Part shown: positions 44,197 through 54,952 of the stretch, piece after piece
Layout: each line of letters begins with the position of its first letter
How positions within the stretch are numbered: the first letter of the stretch is position 1
DNA from: Termitomyces sp. T153
Taxonomy: Eukaryota > Basidiomycota > Agaricomycetes > Agaricales > Lyophyllaceae
Reading direction: 5' to 3'
Length of the DNA: 64,000 nucleotides
Assembly (NCBI GenBank): GCA_018296165.2
Contig: JACKQL020000135.1
Location: forward strand, 1-64,000
Translations under genes and position numbers: made by a program
The notes under the pieces: model-generated
What the model saw: only the letters and a program-made list of their open reading frames with translations
Databases searched by the model: none
What the model was told of the DNA's origin: nothing

Positions 44197-44700
44197 GGAA
44201 GTGGATGTCCTTTGTCTTATAATTTAGATATGTAGTTACAGTCGAACATCTTATAACTGATGGCCCCTCCGTGTAAGCCAAAAAATATGGGTTCTGAGGG
44301 GCTATTGAGTATGAGAAGGGTCATCGTAAGGCCTATTTCAAAGCTTGTATATAGTAATAATGGAGATCATATACACCATGAATGACTATCTACTTTGATT
44401 TTTTGCCAAAATAATCATTGAGGGTCCGATTGCAGTTCACAGGACCTGTGAAGTATTGATATCTCAGTTCTGGAATCTCAGTAATCATAGACTTACAATG
44501 CTTTCACTTTGAATCAACTTTTGTGTCTAAACCTTCAAGCTCGTTCAGTCATTCAACAGTATGAGCAGCAGCTGGATGTGGGGAATGGCAGAAGTGGGAA
44601 TCAGAGCAGTAGCTAGTAGATCTTTCAACATTTTCCTGCAGGCCAACATTGCTGAGCTGGCAAACCGGTACATCTGATTTTGCAATGTTTCCTCTCAATT
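44197..44700. other. Boundary region between gene island and TE block
   Basis: No gene recognised. CpG falls off from about 44.3 kb onward. The sequence just before 44700 leads into the inverted fragment of the zinc-cluster/coiled-coil gene. Confidence 0.4.
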
Positions 44701-44726
44701 TCACTTGTTATATTTGTCTGGGCATC

Positions 44727-44944
44727 TAACACAAACCAAAGTTGACATTGTTGCTCTCCAGAGCATGGTTGACAGCCTTCAAAACCAGCTTCCCTTCCTA
44801 TCAAACAAGCCTCCAGCTCCCACAGCTTTCCACCTGTGCAGGCTCCTGCCCTTGCACCTATTGCTGAGGCAGAAGAGCCCAACAAAGATGAAGCTGGCAC
44901 AGCCCAAGGAGCATGATAGCAAGGTGGACAAAGTGCTGAAATGA
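44727..44944 (+). pseudogene. Coiled-coil fragment of the zinc-cluster gene family (inverted part)
   Basis: The plus strand reads TKVDIVALQSMVDSLQNQLP, then NKPPAPTAFHLC and KMKLAQPKEHDSKVDKVL. This is the sequel of the minus-strand gene at 17.0-17.3 kb (NKVNIVALQGMVDNLQNQLQ, QPPAPEAFHLC, ATQPKEDESKMD). The preceding part of the same protein lies at 45300-45500 on the other strand. Confidence 0.7.
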
Positions 44945-45299
44945 AATAGGGTAATGGAATAGTGTTGTATAGAACCAAAAAAAATAAAGTAAAAAAATGA
45001 AATAAAAACATAGAGACAAAAGGAAAGCTACACTCACAATGCACTAGAACAAGAATTGAAAACATGTTTGTCTGTTTGTGTTAGCTTGGAACAGCATGTC
45101 AGATGATGATTGATATGCCCTCCAGCTGTGAGCCCTACCAGAGTAACTGTAAGTGAATGACCCATTGAGATGTCAATGTGCATTGTCCAAGTGTGCATGG
45201 AATGCAGCAACCAGGCACTTAGCCCAATCAAATCAAAGCCCTTTGATGTGAGGTGGCAGTGTTTGGGTTGAAATGAGTATAAGAGCATGAGCCCCAACA

Positions 45300-45500
45300 G
45301 ATTAGTCCTGTTGAGGTCAGATGTTATTTCCACAATGCTTGTGTGCATGATGTCCACATGCTTGTCAAGTACTCCGAGCAATTCATTATATTACTGGAGC
45401 ATCTTCTCCATCTCAGTAAACCTTGTCTCCTCAGCTAGTGCAAACCCTAACCTCATCTCTTCTGATACAACTCTAATTCTTTCATTGATGGAAATGAAAT
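45300..45500 (-). pseudogene. Coiled-coil fragment of the zinc-cluster gene family (second part)
   Basis: The minus strand reads VVSEEMRLGFALAEETRFTE, MEKMLQ, HVDIMHTSIVEITSDLNRTN, matching the minus-strand frame at 17.28-17.46 kb (LEEMRSGFVLAEEIRFTEME, HMDIIDTSVVGMTSDLNRTK). It precedes, in protein order, the plus-strand fragment at 44727-44944, so an inversion has split the gene. A family-1 LTR begins at 45502, right next to it. Confidence 0.7.
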
Positions 45501-45501
45501 C

Positions 45502-45841
45502 TGTCAGGGGACTTCCATTTCTGACCTCTGCAGTGATCTTCACAGCTTGTTCCAGACCCCCAGACATCTCTGGAGGTCCTCAAAACTCTCTGTGGTCCCC
45601 TGCTGAGCACTTCCCTAGAGTTAGGACTAGCTCTGGCCTGCTGTACAGTTGTTCCCATGCCTCCACTGCCCACTGATGCACTGCACCAAGCAGTGGGGAT
45701 CCTTAGACTTGTTCTCTTTTGATACCCCTCTGCTAGGTGATTAGCTACTGTTGTATCTGTCAATTACCTTGCTAAATATATTTTGGATTCCCCTGTGCTA
45801 GCTGTGTGACTGATCTGCCACTCCTGGAGGTTGCCCTTACA
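45502..45841 (+). mobile_element. 5' LTR of chromovirus element C (family 1)
   Basis: TGTCAGGGGACTTCC ... GAGGTTGCCCTTACA, 340 bp, with small deletions relative to the other copies. It is followed by GCAGAACAAGTCTC and a gag ATG at 45949. Confidence 0.85.
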
Positions 45842-45948
45842 GCAGAACAAGTCTCTAACTCTGGTCTGGAAGCCCCTCATAGCCTGCAGGGAACCCCCAA
45901 GCCCCTATCTGTCACTTCCCCACCAGACTTAAGTACCTGCAGAATTCT

Positions 45949-46225
45949 ATGTCTCAGCTTGCCAATCTGGACAATCCCCTGGAGGCTCTGGCCCCTCTGG
46001 AGAAAGCCTGGACTTGCATGCTTCACCTAGAGAACCAGGTGCAACTGACTCAATTGTCCTTCACCCACCACACAACCAAACTCTCTACCCTCCACCAGAC
46101 CACTAATCATATTTCCCAATTCCCCCAGGCACTGCTAGAATGCCTGCCCCCTCTCTCTGCACCACTCCTGGCAACTCCAGTAGTTGCTTCCATAGCCCCA
46201 TTGTCCCTCACTTCCAACCCCTCTG
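45949..46225 (+). pseudogene. gag N-terminus of element C, truncated
   Basis: MSQLANLDNPLEALAPLEKA, the coiled-coil-like helix with HHTTKLSTLHQTTNHISQFP, and a Pro/Ala linker match elements A, B and D. The match ends near 46225, before the capsid domain, where sequence related to the zinc-cluster gene at 57.4-59.6 kb begins on the other strand. No pol is present for this copy. Confidence 0.75.
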
Positions 46226-46229
46226 ACTG

Positions 46230-47135
46230 CTATGCCACCATCTCTGCCCACACCTCCCACTGCCCCACCTGAGCCTGCAACTCCTGGAGCTGGGCAGGCT
46301 GTTCCATCGGAGCCCCTGAGCTAGGGGAGTACACCTGAGGGCCTGGAGGCTCTGCCATCACCTGCTTGCCTGGCCCCACCTCCAGCAATGGAGATGCCCT
46401 CTGCTTCCCCTTGTCATGTATTGAGAGGGCCCCCTCCCTCCACCTGCCCCACAGGGGCCTGACCTTCATTGTGGGCTGCCCCACACTACTCCCTCCCTCT
46501 ACTCCAGAACCTTGCCCCATTACTCTGCCCCTCCACCCTTCCTCCAGCTGTGCTGCAACCCAGTCTTGATCCCACCCTTGCTCTGCTGTGATGCAAGCAG
46601 CATGCCAACTCAAGGTGATGGAGCACTTCTTGTGCCACAAACAACATGGGATACACACTGATGTATTCCACCACAACCCCAGCACAGGCTCCTCAAATTC
46701 ACACTGCTCCCCCTGTCAGATGCAGGACACACACTATGGGAGTGGGTTAGCTCAGAGAGGGTAAGATCATACTAATCACTCACTGGGGCCACCACCTGGC
46801 ACCACTCTAGGGTTGGAGGACTCCTCACCTGCCCCATGGTCTCTGCAAACTGCTCCAGCATCACCTCTGCCTGCACAACCCTTGAACCTGTGGGAATGGG
46901 TTGGACCACCCCTGGACCAAGGCCAGGCCTGGAACACAAGGGAGGGGCTGCCCCCACTGACAACTGCACTGAATTGTGCCTGACAAAGGCCCTGAGGGGC
47001 CTGAAATAACTCTGTTGAGGCTCAGTCAGTACTTCTGGAACACAAAAAGCAGGGTTGTGCTCACAATTGTGATACATTGCCTCAACTCAGTAGCAATCTC
47101 AATGTCCCTCAGACTCCTCAGAGGTAGGAGAATTG
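46230..47135 (-). pseudogene. Zinc-cluster gag-like protein, copy 1
   Basis: Minus-strand order: SLNRVISGPSGPLSGT region (broken), LEQFAETMGQVRSPPTLEWC, then a Cys cluster CVSCI ... GEQCEFEEP ... SVCIPCCLWHKKCSITLSWH, and AEQGWDQDWVAAQLEEGWRG. A low-complexity Gly/Arg tail (KGKQRASPLLEVGPG) and a coiled-coil start (PAQLQELQAQVGQW) follow. The arrangement C-x2-C-x6-C ... C-x2-C-x5-C suggests zinc binding. The same gene occurs at 57420-59571. Stops and frame changes are numerous. It is probably an element-encoded protein repeated in the genome; role not known. Confidence 0.6.
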
Positions 47136-47202
47136 GAAGACAAGGAGGGGGACCTGGATGCTGCTGGAAAATAGGCAGAGGAGGACATAGATGAAAACTA
47201 GA

Positions 47203-47402
47203 GACTCCAGGGTATGTCTGACCCTTTTTAATGACTTGGGAAGAACTCCCTGACAAACAGCAGCCATACTTCAACTTTGTTCCCCATGCCACTGCTGCTC
47301 ACTGTGGTTTGAATCAATATTACTCAACTTTGATTTCCATGCCCTGCTGATCCCCAAACTGTGCCCCACATCTTGAGGGTCCCAATGCTGAAGGGGAGGT
47401 GA
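47203..47402 (+). other. 3' end of a family-2 element with polypurine tract
   Basis: AATGCTGAAGGGGAGGTGA ends directly at the TGTCATGACC start of the following LTR. The purine run is the expected primer site for plus-strand DNA synthesis, so LTR copy iii is a true 3' LTR, unlike copies i and v. No coding frame is recognised in this stretch. Confidence 0.55.
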
Positions 47403-48452
47403 TGTCATGACCTGCTCCCTGGACCCCTGACATTGTTCCCAGCCTGCTTGCTTCCCCAGAGTCCCTCCCCCAATGCCTCATCAAACCCCCCAACCATTGT
47501 ACACCCTCCATGCCCACCCTGGATAACTCCAACACTCCTCCAGCAAACTATGACAGTGCTCTGGCCCACTCTGATGCCTTCTCTGCAGTCATTGATGCTT
47601 CCTCTAAGCCCCTGGAACCCTCCCCCACCATTCCTGACCCTGTCATACATTCCAGGTTCACTACCCTGGCTCACCTGACCTACTCTGGAGCATCATGACA
47701 AACCCAGAGCAGCCTGCATCCTCAGCTGATCCCATCAGAATATTGCTATGGCCCATCTCTTGATCACAACTGACACCCATCAACTCCACATGGCTCCATT
47801 GAGCCCTGCTGCCACACCCACTGTCCCCCAGAGCTCTCCAGTAGTCAGTATATAACCCATAGAGTAGCACCCCATACTCTAGTCTTGATATTGCATTAAC
47901 TGGTTACTTGTGTCTTGTGTTTCTTTTGTCTCTGTCTTTATTTTTTTAGTCTTGAATCCATCTCTTTTCTCAGTTCCATCTCATCTCATCTCCATCTTGC
48001 CACAACTGTCTCTGTTTCCTTTGTTTTCCTAAGTCCCTTTCATCTCCAACATCAGTACAAACTCCATGCATGTGCTACAACCTTTAAACATTCTTATGAC
48101 AACTCTGGACCTCACCCTTTGCTTGGTCCCAAGACCCATCAGTCTTAACTGATCCACCATCAAACTCCAGCTCCACTCCCATTATTCATGAAGCCTCTGC
48201 TTGCCCCACAGTCTATGGTGTGCCTACAAACCTGTTCCTGATGCCTGCCCAAGCCCAACATTTAATATACTTGGTCTTAGACTTCCCCAGACCACTCTGG
48301 ACTTGCTTGGACTGCTCCACCTGACTTCCCCTCACAAGTCCTTCTAGTCCATGCCAACCCCAGAGCACTAGGTTATAAGTGCAGGACATTGCATCTGCTT
48401 AGTAAGGACTTGCCCAGTGTAGCTGAGCCCCTGTATTCAGCAGAACCTGACA
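47403..48452 (+). mobile_element. 3' LTR, family 2 (copy iii)
   Basis: TGTCATGACCTGC ... GAACCTGACA, 1050 bp, TATATAAC box at 47849-47856 followed by GAGTAGCACCCCATACTC. It is preceded by a polypurine tract. It joins directly to a 5'-truncated family-3 LTR at 48453. Confidence 0.8.
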
Positions 48453-48830
48453 CCCTGCACCCTCCAGACAGTATGAGTCAGCCCTTCATAGTCATCAGAC
48501 TCTATTTCTCCTTTTGACATATTGATAATCATTACTACTTAGCATACCCAAGCCACTTATCACATATAGGATTAGTCATAGCATAGCCATGGATGTAATA
48601 TATAAGCTAGTTGCAAGGATAGAATATCCTTTGACCAATCAATAGCAGTGTTCTCCAGGTCTATCCAGTGAACCAACTGTGAGAGCCCCAGCATTGTTAC
48701 CTTAGCTTTGCTCACTGTGCTCACCTTCTTGCCCAACTCTTAGCTGCTGTTCTGCCCCTTTGACTCTGGCTTGCAGCTTGCATCATTTGTCATTGCTGGG
48801 TTTATCCACAGTTGTGCTTGTCCCCTCACG
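48453..48830 (+). mobile_element. 5'-truncated LTR, family 3
   Basis: CTGCACCCTCCAGACAGTAT, TAGTCATCAGACTCTATTTC, a TATATAAGC box near 48600 and the end CTTGTCCCCTCACG match 22560-22941. The first hundred or so bases are replaced by the family-2 LTR. Confidence 0.75.
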
Positions 48831-48837
48831 GCTTCCA

Positions 48838-48930
48838 TAGCCCCATTGTCTCTCTGACCATGGATTCCATGCCCCACACTCCCAGATGCATACAACAGTG
48901 CTCACTCTCTCTGGTGGAGAGTGTTTCCTC
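48838..48930 (+). pseudogene. Short gag fragment of the chromovirus family
   Basis: CTGACCATGGATTCCATGCC and CCAGATGCATACAACAGTGC match the family-1 gag region that encodes LWIPCPAPPDTYDGA in element B. Only about 90 bp remain, between the family-3 LTR and the second DIRS-like element. The following 48931-49266 shows no further gene. Confidence 0.5.
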
Positions 48931-49266
48931 CATAAATTGGGCAAGTGTGTGTGGGGGTTGCCCAGAGTTAATTTGGGCTCAGTGCCATCAACCCTTTCAC
49001 TCATCACACTATCACATTTAGCTCTGACCACCATCTTCATTGTTCAGCCAATGGCCACCCTTTATTTATTTTACTTATATACCTGCAAGCAAAATGCAGC
49101 TGATCTCATCATCTCACACTGTGCCTGCAGGTAAACTTATATCTTACTTTACTCATAGTTGTCTCACACTGCACTTGCAGTGCCACTCTCATTAGATACT
49201 CACTATGTCATGTGTTTATTATCTTATCTGGGAATCTAATACTTGCTTGTGCTTGCCCACTTGCAC

Positions 49267-50191
49267 ATGCCCTCTCAGTCTCTAAGAGCCCCTGACAGTC
49301 ACTTCCAAAGAGCATCTCCAAACCCCCCAGACACAGCCATGCCTTCCTCAGATATATCCATTACAGAAGAACTCATCACACTTTGTGAGTCTCACACAGA
49401 GCTTTGAACCATAATGCAGGACCTTCTGACTAAGATCAATTCAGTTCCCACCAATCCTTCCTCTCTAGCACCACTCCCTCCAGCCCCTGCAATAGCTGCA
49501 CTGCTCAGGGCATAATTTGTGCCACTGATCCCCAGCCCTGGCATTACCAGTGCATCCTCTGCTGCCTCTTTATCTCTCTGTACCCATTTCCAACATTAAC
49601 ACAGCAGTGATAGTGGCTATCATATTGCATGAGTTTAAGGCAGTGGACTTGCACAAGCTCAACCCTACAAACAGGGATAAGGAGACAGCATACACTTTCA
49701 ATGGCTTGACTAATCAGTTCAAGGTGAGTCACCAGACTGCCAAGGAGTATAAGACCCCCTTTGCCATCATCATCCCCTTACAGTTGTACTTCAATATCCT
49801 GGCATTTCACATGAATGACTCAGTGGCCATGAGCTCATTTTTCCATTATACAGCCCACATAGTCAAACTGGTTGTGGAATATGAGTGGTCAGCTGTATTT
49901 GACTACCACACAGTGGGCTTCAACTGCAGAAGGGCAGAAATGGTGGCAGGAGATTACTCACAATGGAGCAGGTGGGACAATGACCTTCTTTTGGAACATG
50001 TCTATGCTCACCATAAAGCAGCCCCATCCAAACAAAAAAACCCCTTGGCCAAGTCCATGTCGAACTCCAATGAGGTCTGCAGGAAGTTTGATGATGGGAA
50101 GTGCACCACTAGCCTGTGCTCATGGAGACAACCACACACATGTGCCATGTGCAGGAAAGCCAATCACAGGAAGTATCAGCACAAAGATTAG
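49267..50191 (+). pseudogene. gag-like ORF1 of a second DIRS-like element
   Basis: The ATG begins MPSQSLRAPDSHFQRASPNP, with stops within the first 300 bp, then a long frame (49550-50191) with VDLHKLNPTNRDKETAYTFN, LTNQFKVSHQTAKEYKTPFA, VEYEWSAVFDYHTVGFNCRR and AGDYSQWSRWD. The C-terminus has a Cys/His cluster, CRKFDDGKCTTSLCSWRQPH followed by TCAMCRKANHRKYQH. This matches the ORF1 proteins of agaricomycete DIRS-type elements, which bind element RNA. It differs clearly from the ORF1 of the element at 34.4-36.3 kb, so two lineages are present. Confidence 0.7.
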
Positions 50192-50249
50192 GCTGGGGGC
50201 TGGGCAAGTCACCACTCTCCAGCCCACTCATCTCACCCTACCCACTCCT

Positions 50250-51480
50250 TGGGCAACCCCAACTTGTGTTCTGGTTTCTTTGCACTATCCCCTCTCAATC
50301 CTGATCTTCCCATTCTGGCACCTCACCCCAACATGGATCCTTGTGCCAACAGAGTCCTACCTACCATTGCAGAAATACCACATGTCTACTCATCCCTCAA
50401 CAAGTGTGCATGGTCCCATTACTTAACTGATTACCAAGACTGCTTGCTTGTAAATACTTTAATTCAAATAACATGTATTGGTGCTGACATTGGCTTTATG
50501 GGTGATAGATCAATACATCACTGTGGCACTAATCTTAAGTCAGCTCTTTCTGACCCTTCCACTATTGCCTCAATCTCTGCTGACATCACTTCCCAAGTGG
50601 CCAGTGGGCACACTCATGGGCCCTTCCTTGCCCCTCTGTTCATTAATTTTTGAGCATTGCCCATTGGGGCAGTCACCTGCAAACAGTTGTAAAAAGTCCA
50701 TTGCATACACCACCTCTCATGGCCAGAGGGAAGCTCCATGAATGATGGAATAGCTGATTCCAAAGCCACAATTGTGTATGACATGATTGATTGTGCCATG
50801 AGCAACCTTGTAGCATTGGGACCTGGCTCCACAATGCAAAAACTCAACTAGGAATCTGCATTCTGACACATCTCTGTTTGACAGTCAGACTGGCCTCTCC
50901 TAGGTTTCAAATGGCAAGAACAATTCTACCATGACAGGGTTCTTGCATTTGGTGCATGTTTTGCACTCTATATTTTTAATCTCTTTGTCGAAGCATTGCA
51001 CTAGATCATCCAGTGCAACATCTCAGCTTGTATTTGCCATTATCTCAATGATTTCCTTGGTATCTTCCCCTCTTGCTTGCCATCTGTACTGGTTCAAACC
51101 TCTCTTGAGTGGACCCTGGAGCTGGGAGCTTAGCTTGGCCTTAGCTTCCAGCCCTTGAAAATTGTAGGTCCTGACACAACAGTAGAATTTCTTGGACTAG
51201 AACTCAACTTAATGGCCATGAGAGTTTGCCTCCCCATCACTAAGCTCAATTACATTTGTGAGCTTACTTCATCTTGGGCTTTGCACCATCAATGCACATG
51301 CCACACACCTGAGGAACTCATAGGATTCCTACAGTTTGTGTCACAGGTCATCCCCATGTCTTGTACATTCCTCTGTGGACTCACCAACTTTTGTGCCTTG
51401 TTTCCATCTAGCACCTTTGCCTTGCATCACATCCCCAAAGCAGTTCAAAATAACATCACATGGTGGAATCTGATTGCACC
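50250..51480 (+). pseudogene. Reverse transcriptase of the second DIRS-like element, truncated
   Basis: Fragments in order: LPTIAEIPHVYSSLNKCAWS (about 50360), LTDYQDCLLVNTLIQ, DGIADSKATIVYDMIDCAMS, DWPLLGFKWQEQFYHDRVLA, then the catalytic box CHYLNDFLGIFPSCLPS (51035-51085), where YLDD is expected and the first Asp reads Asn (AAT, 51047-51049). LGLSFQPLKIVGPDTTVEFL, GFLQFVSQVIPMSCTFL follow. The match stops at 51480, where a family-2 LTR begins, so RNase H and the recombinase are missing. Several stops occur. Family assignment follows from the LGLSFQPLK-GP-T-EFLGLEL block typical of DIRS RT. Confidence 0.75.
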
Positions 51481-51483
51481 TGC

Positions 51484-52639
51484 TGTCACAACCCACTCCC
51501 TGGACCCTGACCCTGTTCCCAGCCACCCCACTCCCCCAGAGTTACCTCCAATACCCCCTAAAACTCCCCCAACCTTTGTCAACCCATGTCTCCCACTCCA
51601 AGCAACTCCAATGCTTCTTTGGCAAACCCCAACAGCCCCCTGGCTCACTCCAATGCCTTTTCTGCAGCCTTTAACACTTCCCTTGCCTCTCCTAAGCCCC
51701 TAAAACCCTCCTCCACTGTTCCCAACTCTGGCATACATTACCAGCTTGCCACCCTGGTTTACCTGACCAGCCCTGGAGCATCAGGACAACCCCAGGACAG
51801 CCTGCATTCTCAACTGATCCCATCAGTATATCACTGCAGCCTGTCCCCTGATCACAACTGACACCCATCAACTCTGCATGGCTCCAAGGAGTCCCACCAC
51901 CAGACCTGCTGCCCTCCAGAGCTCTCCAGTAGCTAGTATATAAGTCATAGAGTAGCATCCTGTACTCTAGTCTTGATATTACCTGCCTTACCTGATGTGT
52001 TTCTGATTGTTTTGTTCTTGTGTCCTGTGTTCTGTGTTACATTTTCCCTTCCCTCAGTCTCCCAGTCTTATCTCAGTCTCCTGGTCTTGTCTTGTCTCTA
52101 GTTCTGTTATTGTTTAGTTATTGTTTTGTATCTCTGCTTGAATCCATTTCATTCTTGTCTCAATCTTGCCTTGGCTCCATCTTGTCTTGTTTGACTCTAT
52201 TTCCTTTATCTTGCTCAAGTCCCCTAAACCTTAATGCTGTTACAAACTCTATGCTTATGATTACAAACCTCAAACATTCTTAAACCAACTCCAGACCTTG
52301 CTATTTGCTTGGCCCCAAAACTCATCAACATCCATTGATCCCCCATCAAACTCTGGCCCTGCTCCCATCACTTGCATAGCCTCTGCTTACCCTGCACTTC
52401 TAATACTTGCTTCTGGACTTGTGCCTGATGCCCCATCAAGTCCAACCCTTTCTTGTACCTCATCTTAGACTTTCCCAGACCACCTCAGACTTGTTTGGAC
52501 CACTCCCCCTCACTTATCTTCACAAGTATCTGAAGTCCAGACCTTCCTCAAATGCCAGGTTATCAGTGCAGGACATTGTGTCCACCTAGTAAGGACTCAT
52601 CCAGTGTAGCTGAGCCCTTGTGGTCAGCAGAACCTGACA
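51484..52639 (+). mobile_element. LTR, family 2 (copy iv)
   Basis: TGTCACAACCCACTCCC ... GAACCTGACA, 1156 bp, TATATAAG at 51937-51944 followed by GAGTAGCATCCTGTACTC. No target duplication (CCTGC left, TAATA right) and no polypurine tract in front, so it is likely a recombination product that removed the 3' half of the DIRS-like element. CpG is absent in the first 350 bp. Confidence 0.8.
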
Positions 52640-53600
52640 TAATATCAAGATTCCCCCTTACTCCATTCTTGATATCTGCAATTAACTCTGTGTATCCTCC
52701 CACTGGAAGCTTTGATGTCTATGGCTGTCCCATGCCTGAGACTGACTATGATTTGTTCTGCCTTGCCCAGTTTGCCAAGGCACATTGAGTTGCAGATCTG
52801 AGGCCAAATGTCCCCTCTGCTCTGGGCACACCCCCACACAATGGCTCTCTCCACAAACACCCTCTTTGCTCAACCCCAATCACATCATTTCTACACCACC
52901 CTCTTCTAGACCTCCTACACCTCCCACACCTCCTCCACCAGCTCTGCCTCCTACTCAAGTTGACCACAACATCTCCAACCCCATCTCCAATCAACCCTAG
53001 CAGCAATCAATCAATTGCTTAATGACTTCTTCAGTGTCTCACTAACACCATTCCTCCAACAATAATGCAAATGCCCACCAGAGATAATCACTCACTGCAC
53101 AAAGAACAAGCTACCCTCCCCACCAACAAACAACAACAAGACCTCCAACCCCCAACCCCCTAGTCCAGCATCTCTGAACCCACTGGCCCTACTCCACCCC
53201 AACCAGGAAAATGACACAACCCTGGACCTGTCCTCCCCAATGCCACACCTTCCCCAAGGAACAGCACCAACCCCCTGGCTCTCCCACAGCTCTGTCAAAA
53301 TCTGCACATTACTAATATCTGACCCAACAATTCTCCAACAGTGCCTCCTCCACCCCCATCAAAGGAGCAAACCTCTGGCACTTTGCCAGTAAGCAAACTA
53401 ACCTCCACACCACACTCCCATCCAACCCCAAGAATGTCAACCCTCTGAAGCAAGCCCCACTGTTATAGGAATCAACCCCATCCCAACGACTCCCCTCCTC
53501 CAGGAATAAGTCAGCATTCCAAGACCAGTGCTCTACCCCCAACCTCAAACCCAACCTCTGGGATCAGCTAGGACCACTCTGGTCACCTGGCTGTCAATCT
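52640..53600. other. CA-rich decayed sequence after LTR copy iv
   Basis: Starts with an imperfect inverted repeat ATATCAAGATTCCC ... CATTCTTGATAT (52641-52674). A short frame DVYGCPMPETDYDLFCLAQF with ECPLCSGHTP-like Cys residues follows (52700-52840), perhaps part of a gag. The remainder is low-complexity, rich in CCCCAACC and CCTCCAAC words, with no gene recognised. Confidence 0.4.
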
Positions 53601-54858
53601 CACCCAACATTTGACTGGACAAACTCTGCAACCAAATTTCCAAGCATGGACACAACCCCAGCAAACCCCCCACCAGTTCCCTAGGGCTCCAATGCCTCCA
53701 TCTCAACTCCAGCAACTCCACAGCAAGCCAAAAGAATTCCCAAACCTCAAGATGCCAAGAAAGGAAGGAAAATGCACCTCTGCCCCAGCCTCCTCAAAAT
53801 GCACCCCAAAAACACCCCCAACAAACCCCAGAAGTTAATGTGAGGACCATGGCACCCTAACCCACAATGCTAGGCCACTCTGGTCCCTCCACCATTACTT
53901 TGACATCCCCCTCCCAATCAATCTGGAGCCCCTGGCACCCAAATATTCAATGCCACCCCCTCCACAAGCACTTCACAAGATGGGACTTACACCCTTTGAC
54001 TACCAATCACACCATCCCTACCAAAAGAACACCCAAGTGCAGAAGCTACCCTGCCAGAACAGACTATAGGAAAAAGAGAATTCTATATGAAGTACTTCCC
54101 CTAGAGTATCATGAACTTGCTGATGTGCTCTCTAAAGGAAGCAAAGAACCCTGCCATTGCCTTTCTGGACCACATTGTCACTACCTCAACACCCAACCAT
54201 CTCAAACCCCAAAGTCTCAACAACAGAAAACACACTTCCAAGTGCCCCTTGGAGGCTTTCCCCGCAAATCAATTTGGAAACAACCAATGACTCAAAACTC
54301 CAAGTATCAAAATAGAAAGGCCTGAGACACCCTGACCCACAACTCCAGGCAACCTCAGACCCCTCCACACAACTCCAAACCATGGTACTACAACTTCAGA
54401 CCCCTCATCTCTACAACACTCATCCAGAGAACCTTGGACAACCCTCTGGAGAACCTCCAACACCACTCCATCAGCACTGTCCCCATAGCATGCACTCCAC
54501 AAGCCAAAATCTTTGACCACCAACCTCAAACCCCACTACTCTTGCCAGAAAAGATGTCTGTGTGCAGGGATCACACTGCCAGAGCAACAGGAGAATGAAT
54601 CCCATATGAAGTAGTTCCTCCAGAATACTATAAGTTCACTGATGCATTCTCAAAGGAAAGAGTAGCAGTCCCCTCATACCCATTGTTGAGTTAGAATTGA
54701 AGAATGCCATCCCTGGCCCTTAACAAGCAGAATGTCATACACCCCAATCCTTCTCACCAGAGTTACAACCCAGCTACCCATTGTCTCTCACTTCTCTGGC
54801 AGAATCAGTTATCCAGTGAGAAAATGAACTCCAGACACTCAAGTAGCTCTCCACAAGC

Positions 54859-54952
54859 TCAGCAATATGTCCTGTGACCCAACCCCATCTGCTGGAGCTT
54901 CAACCTCAGCAATATGTCCTGTGACCCAACCCCATCTGCTGGAGCTTCAACC
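54859..54952. repeat. Perfect 47-bp tandem duplication
   Basis: TCAGCAATATGTCCTGTGAC ... CTGGAGCTTCAACC occurs twice back to back without a difference that I can see. Identity in otherwise decayed DNA means the duplication is recent. Confidence 0.9.
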
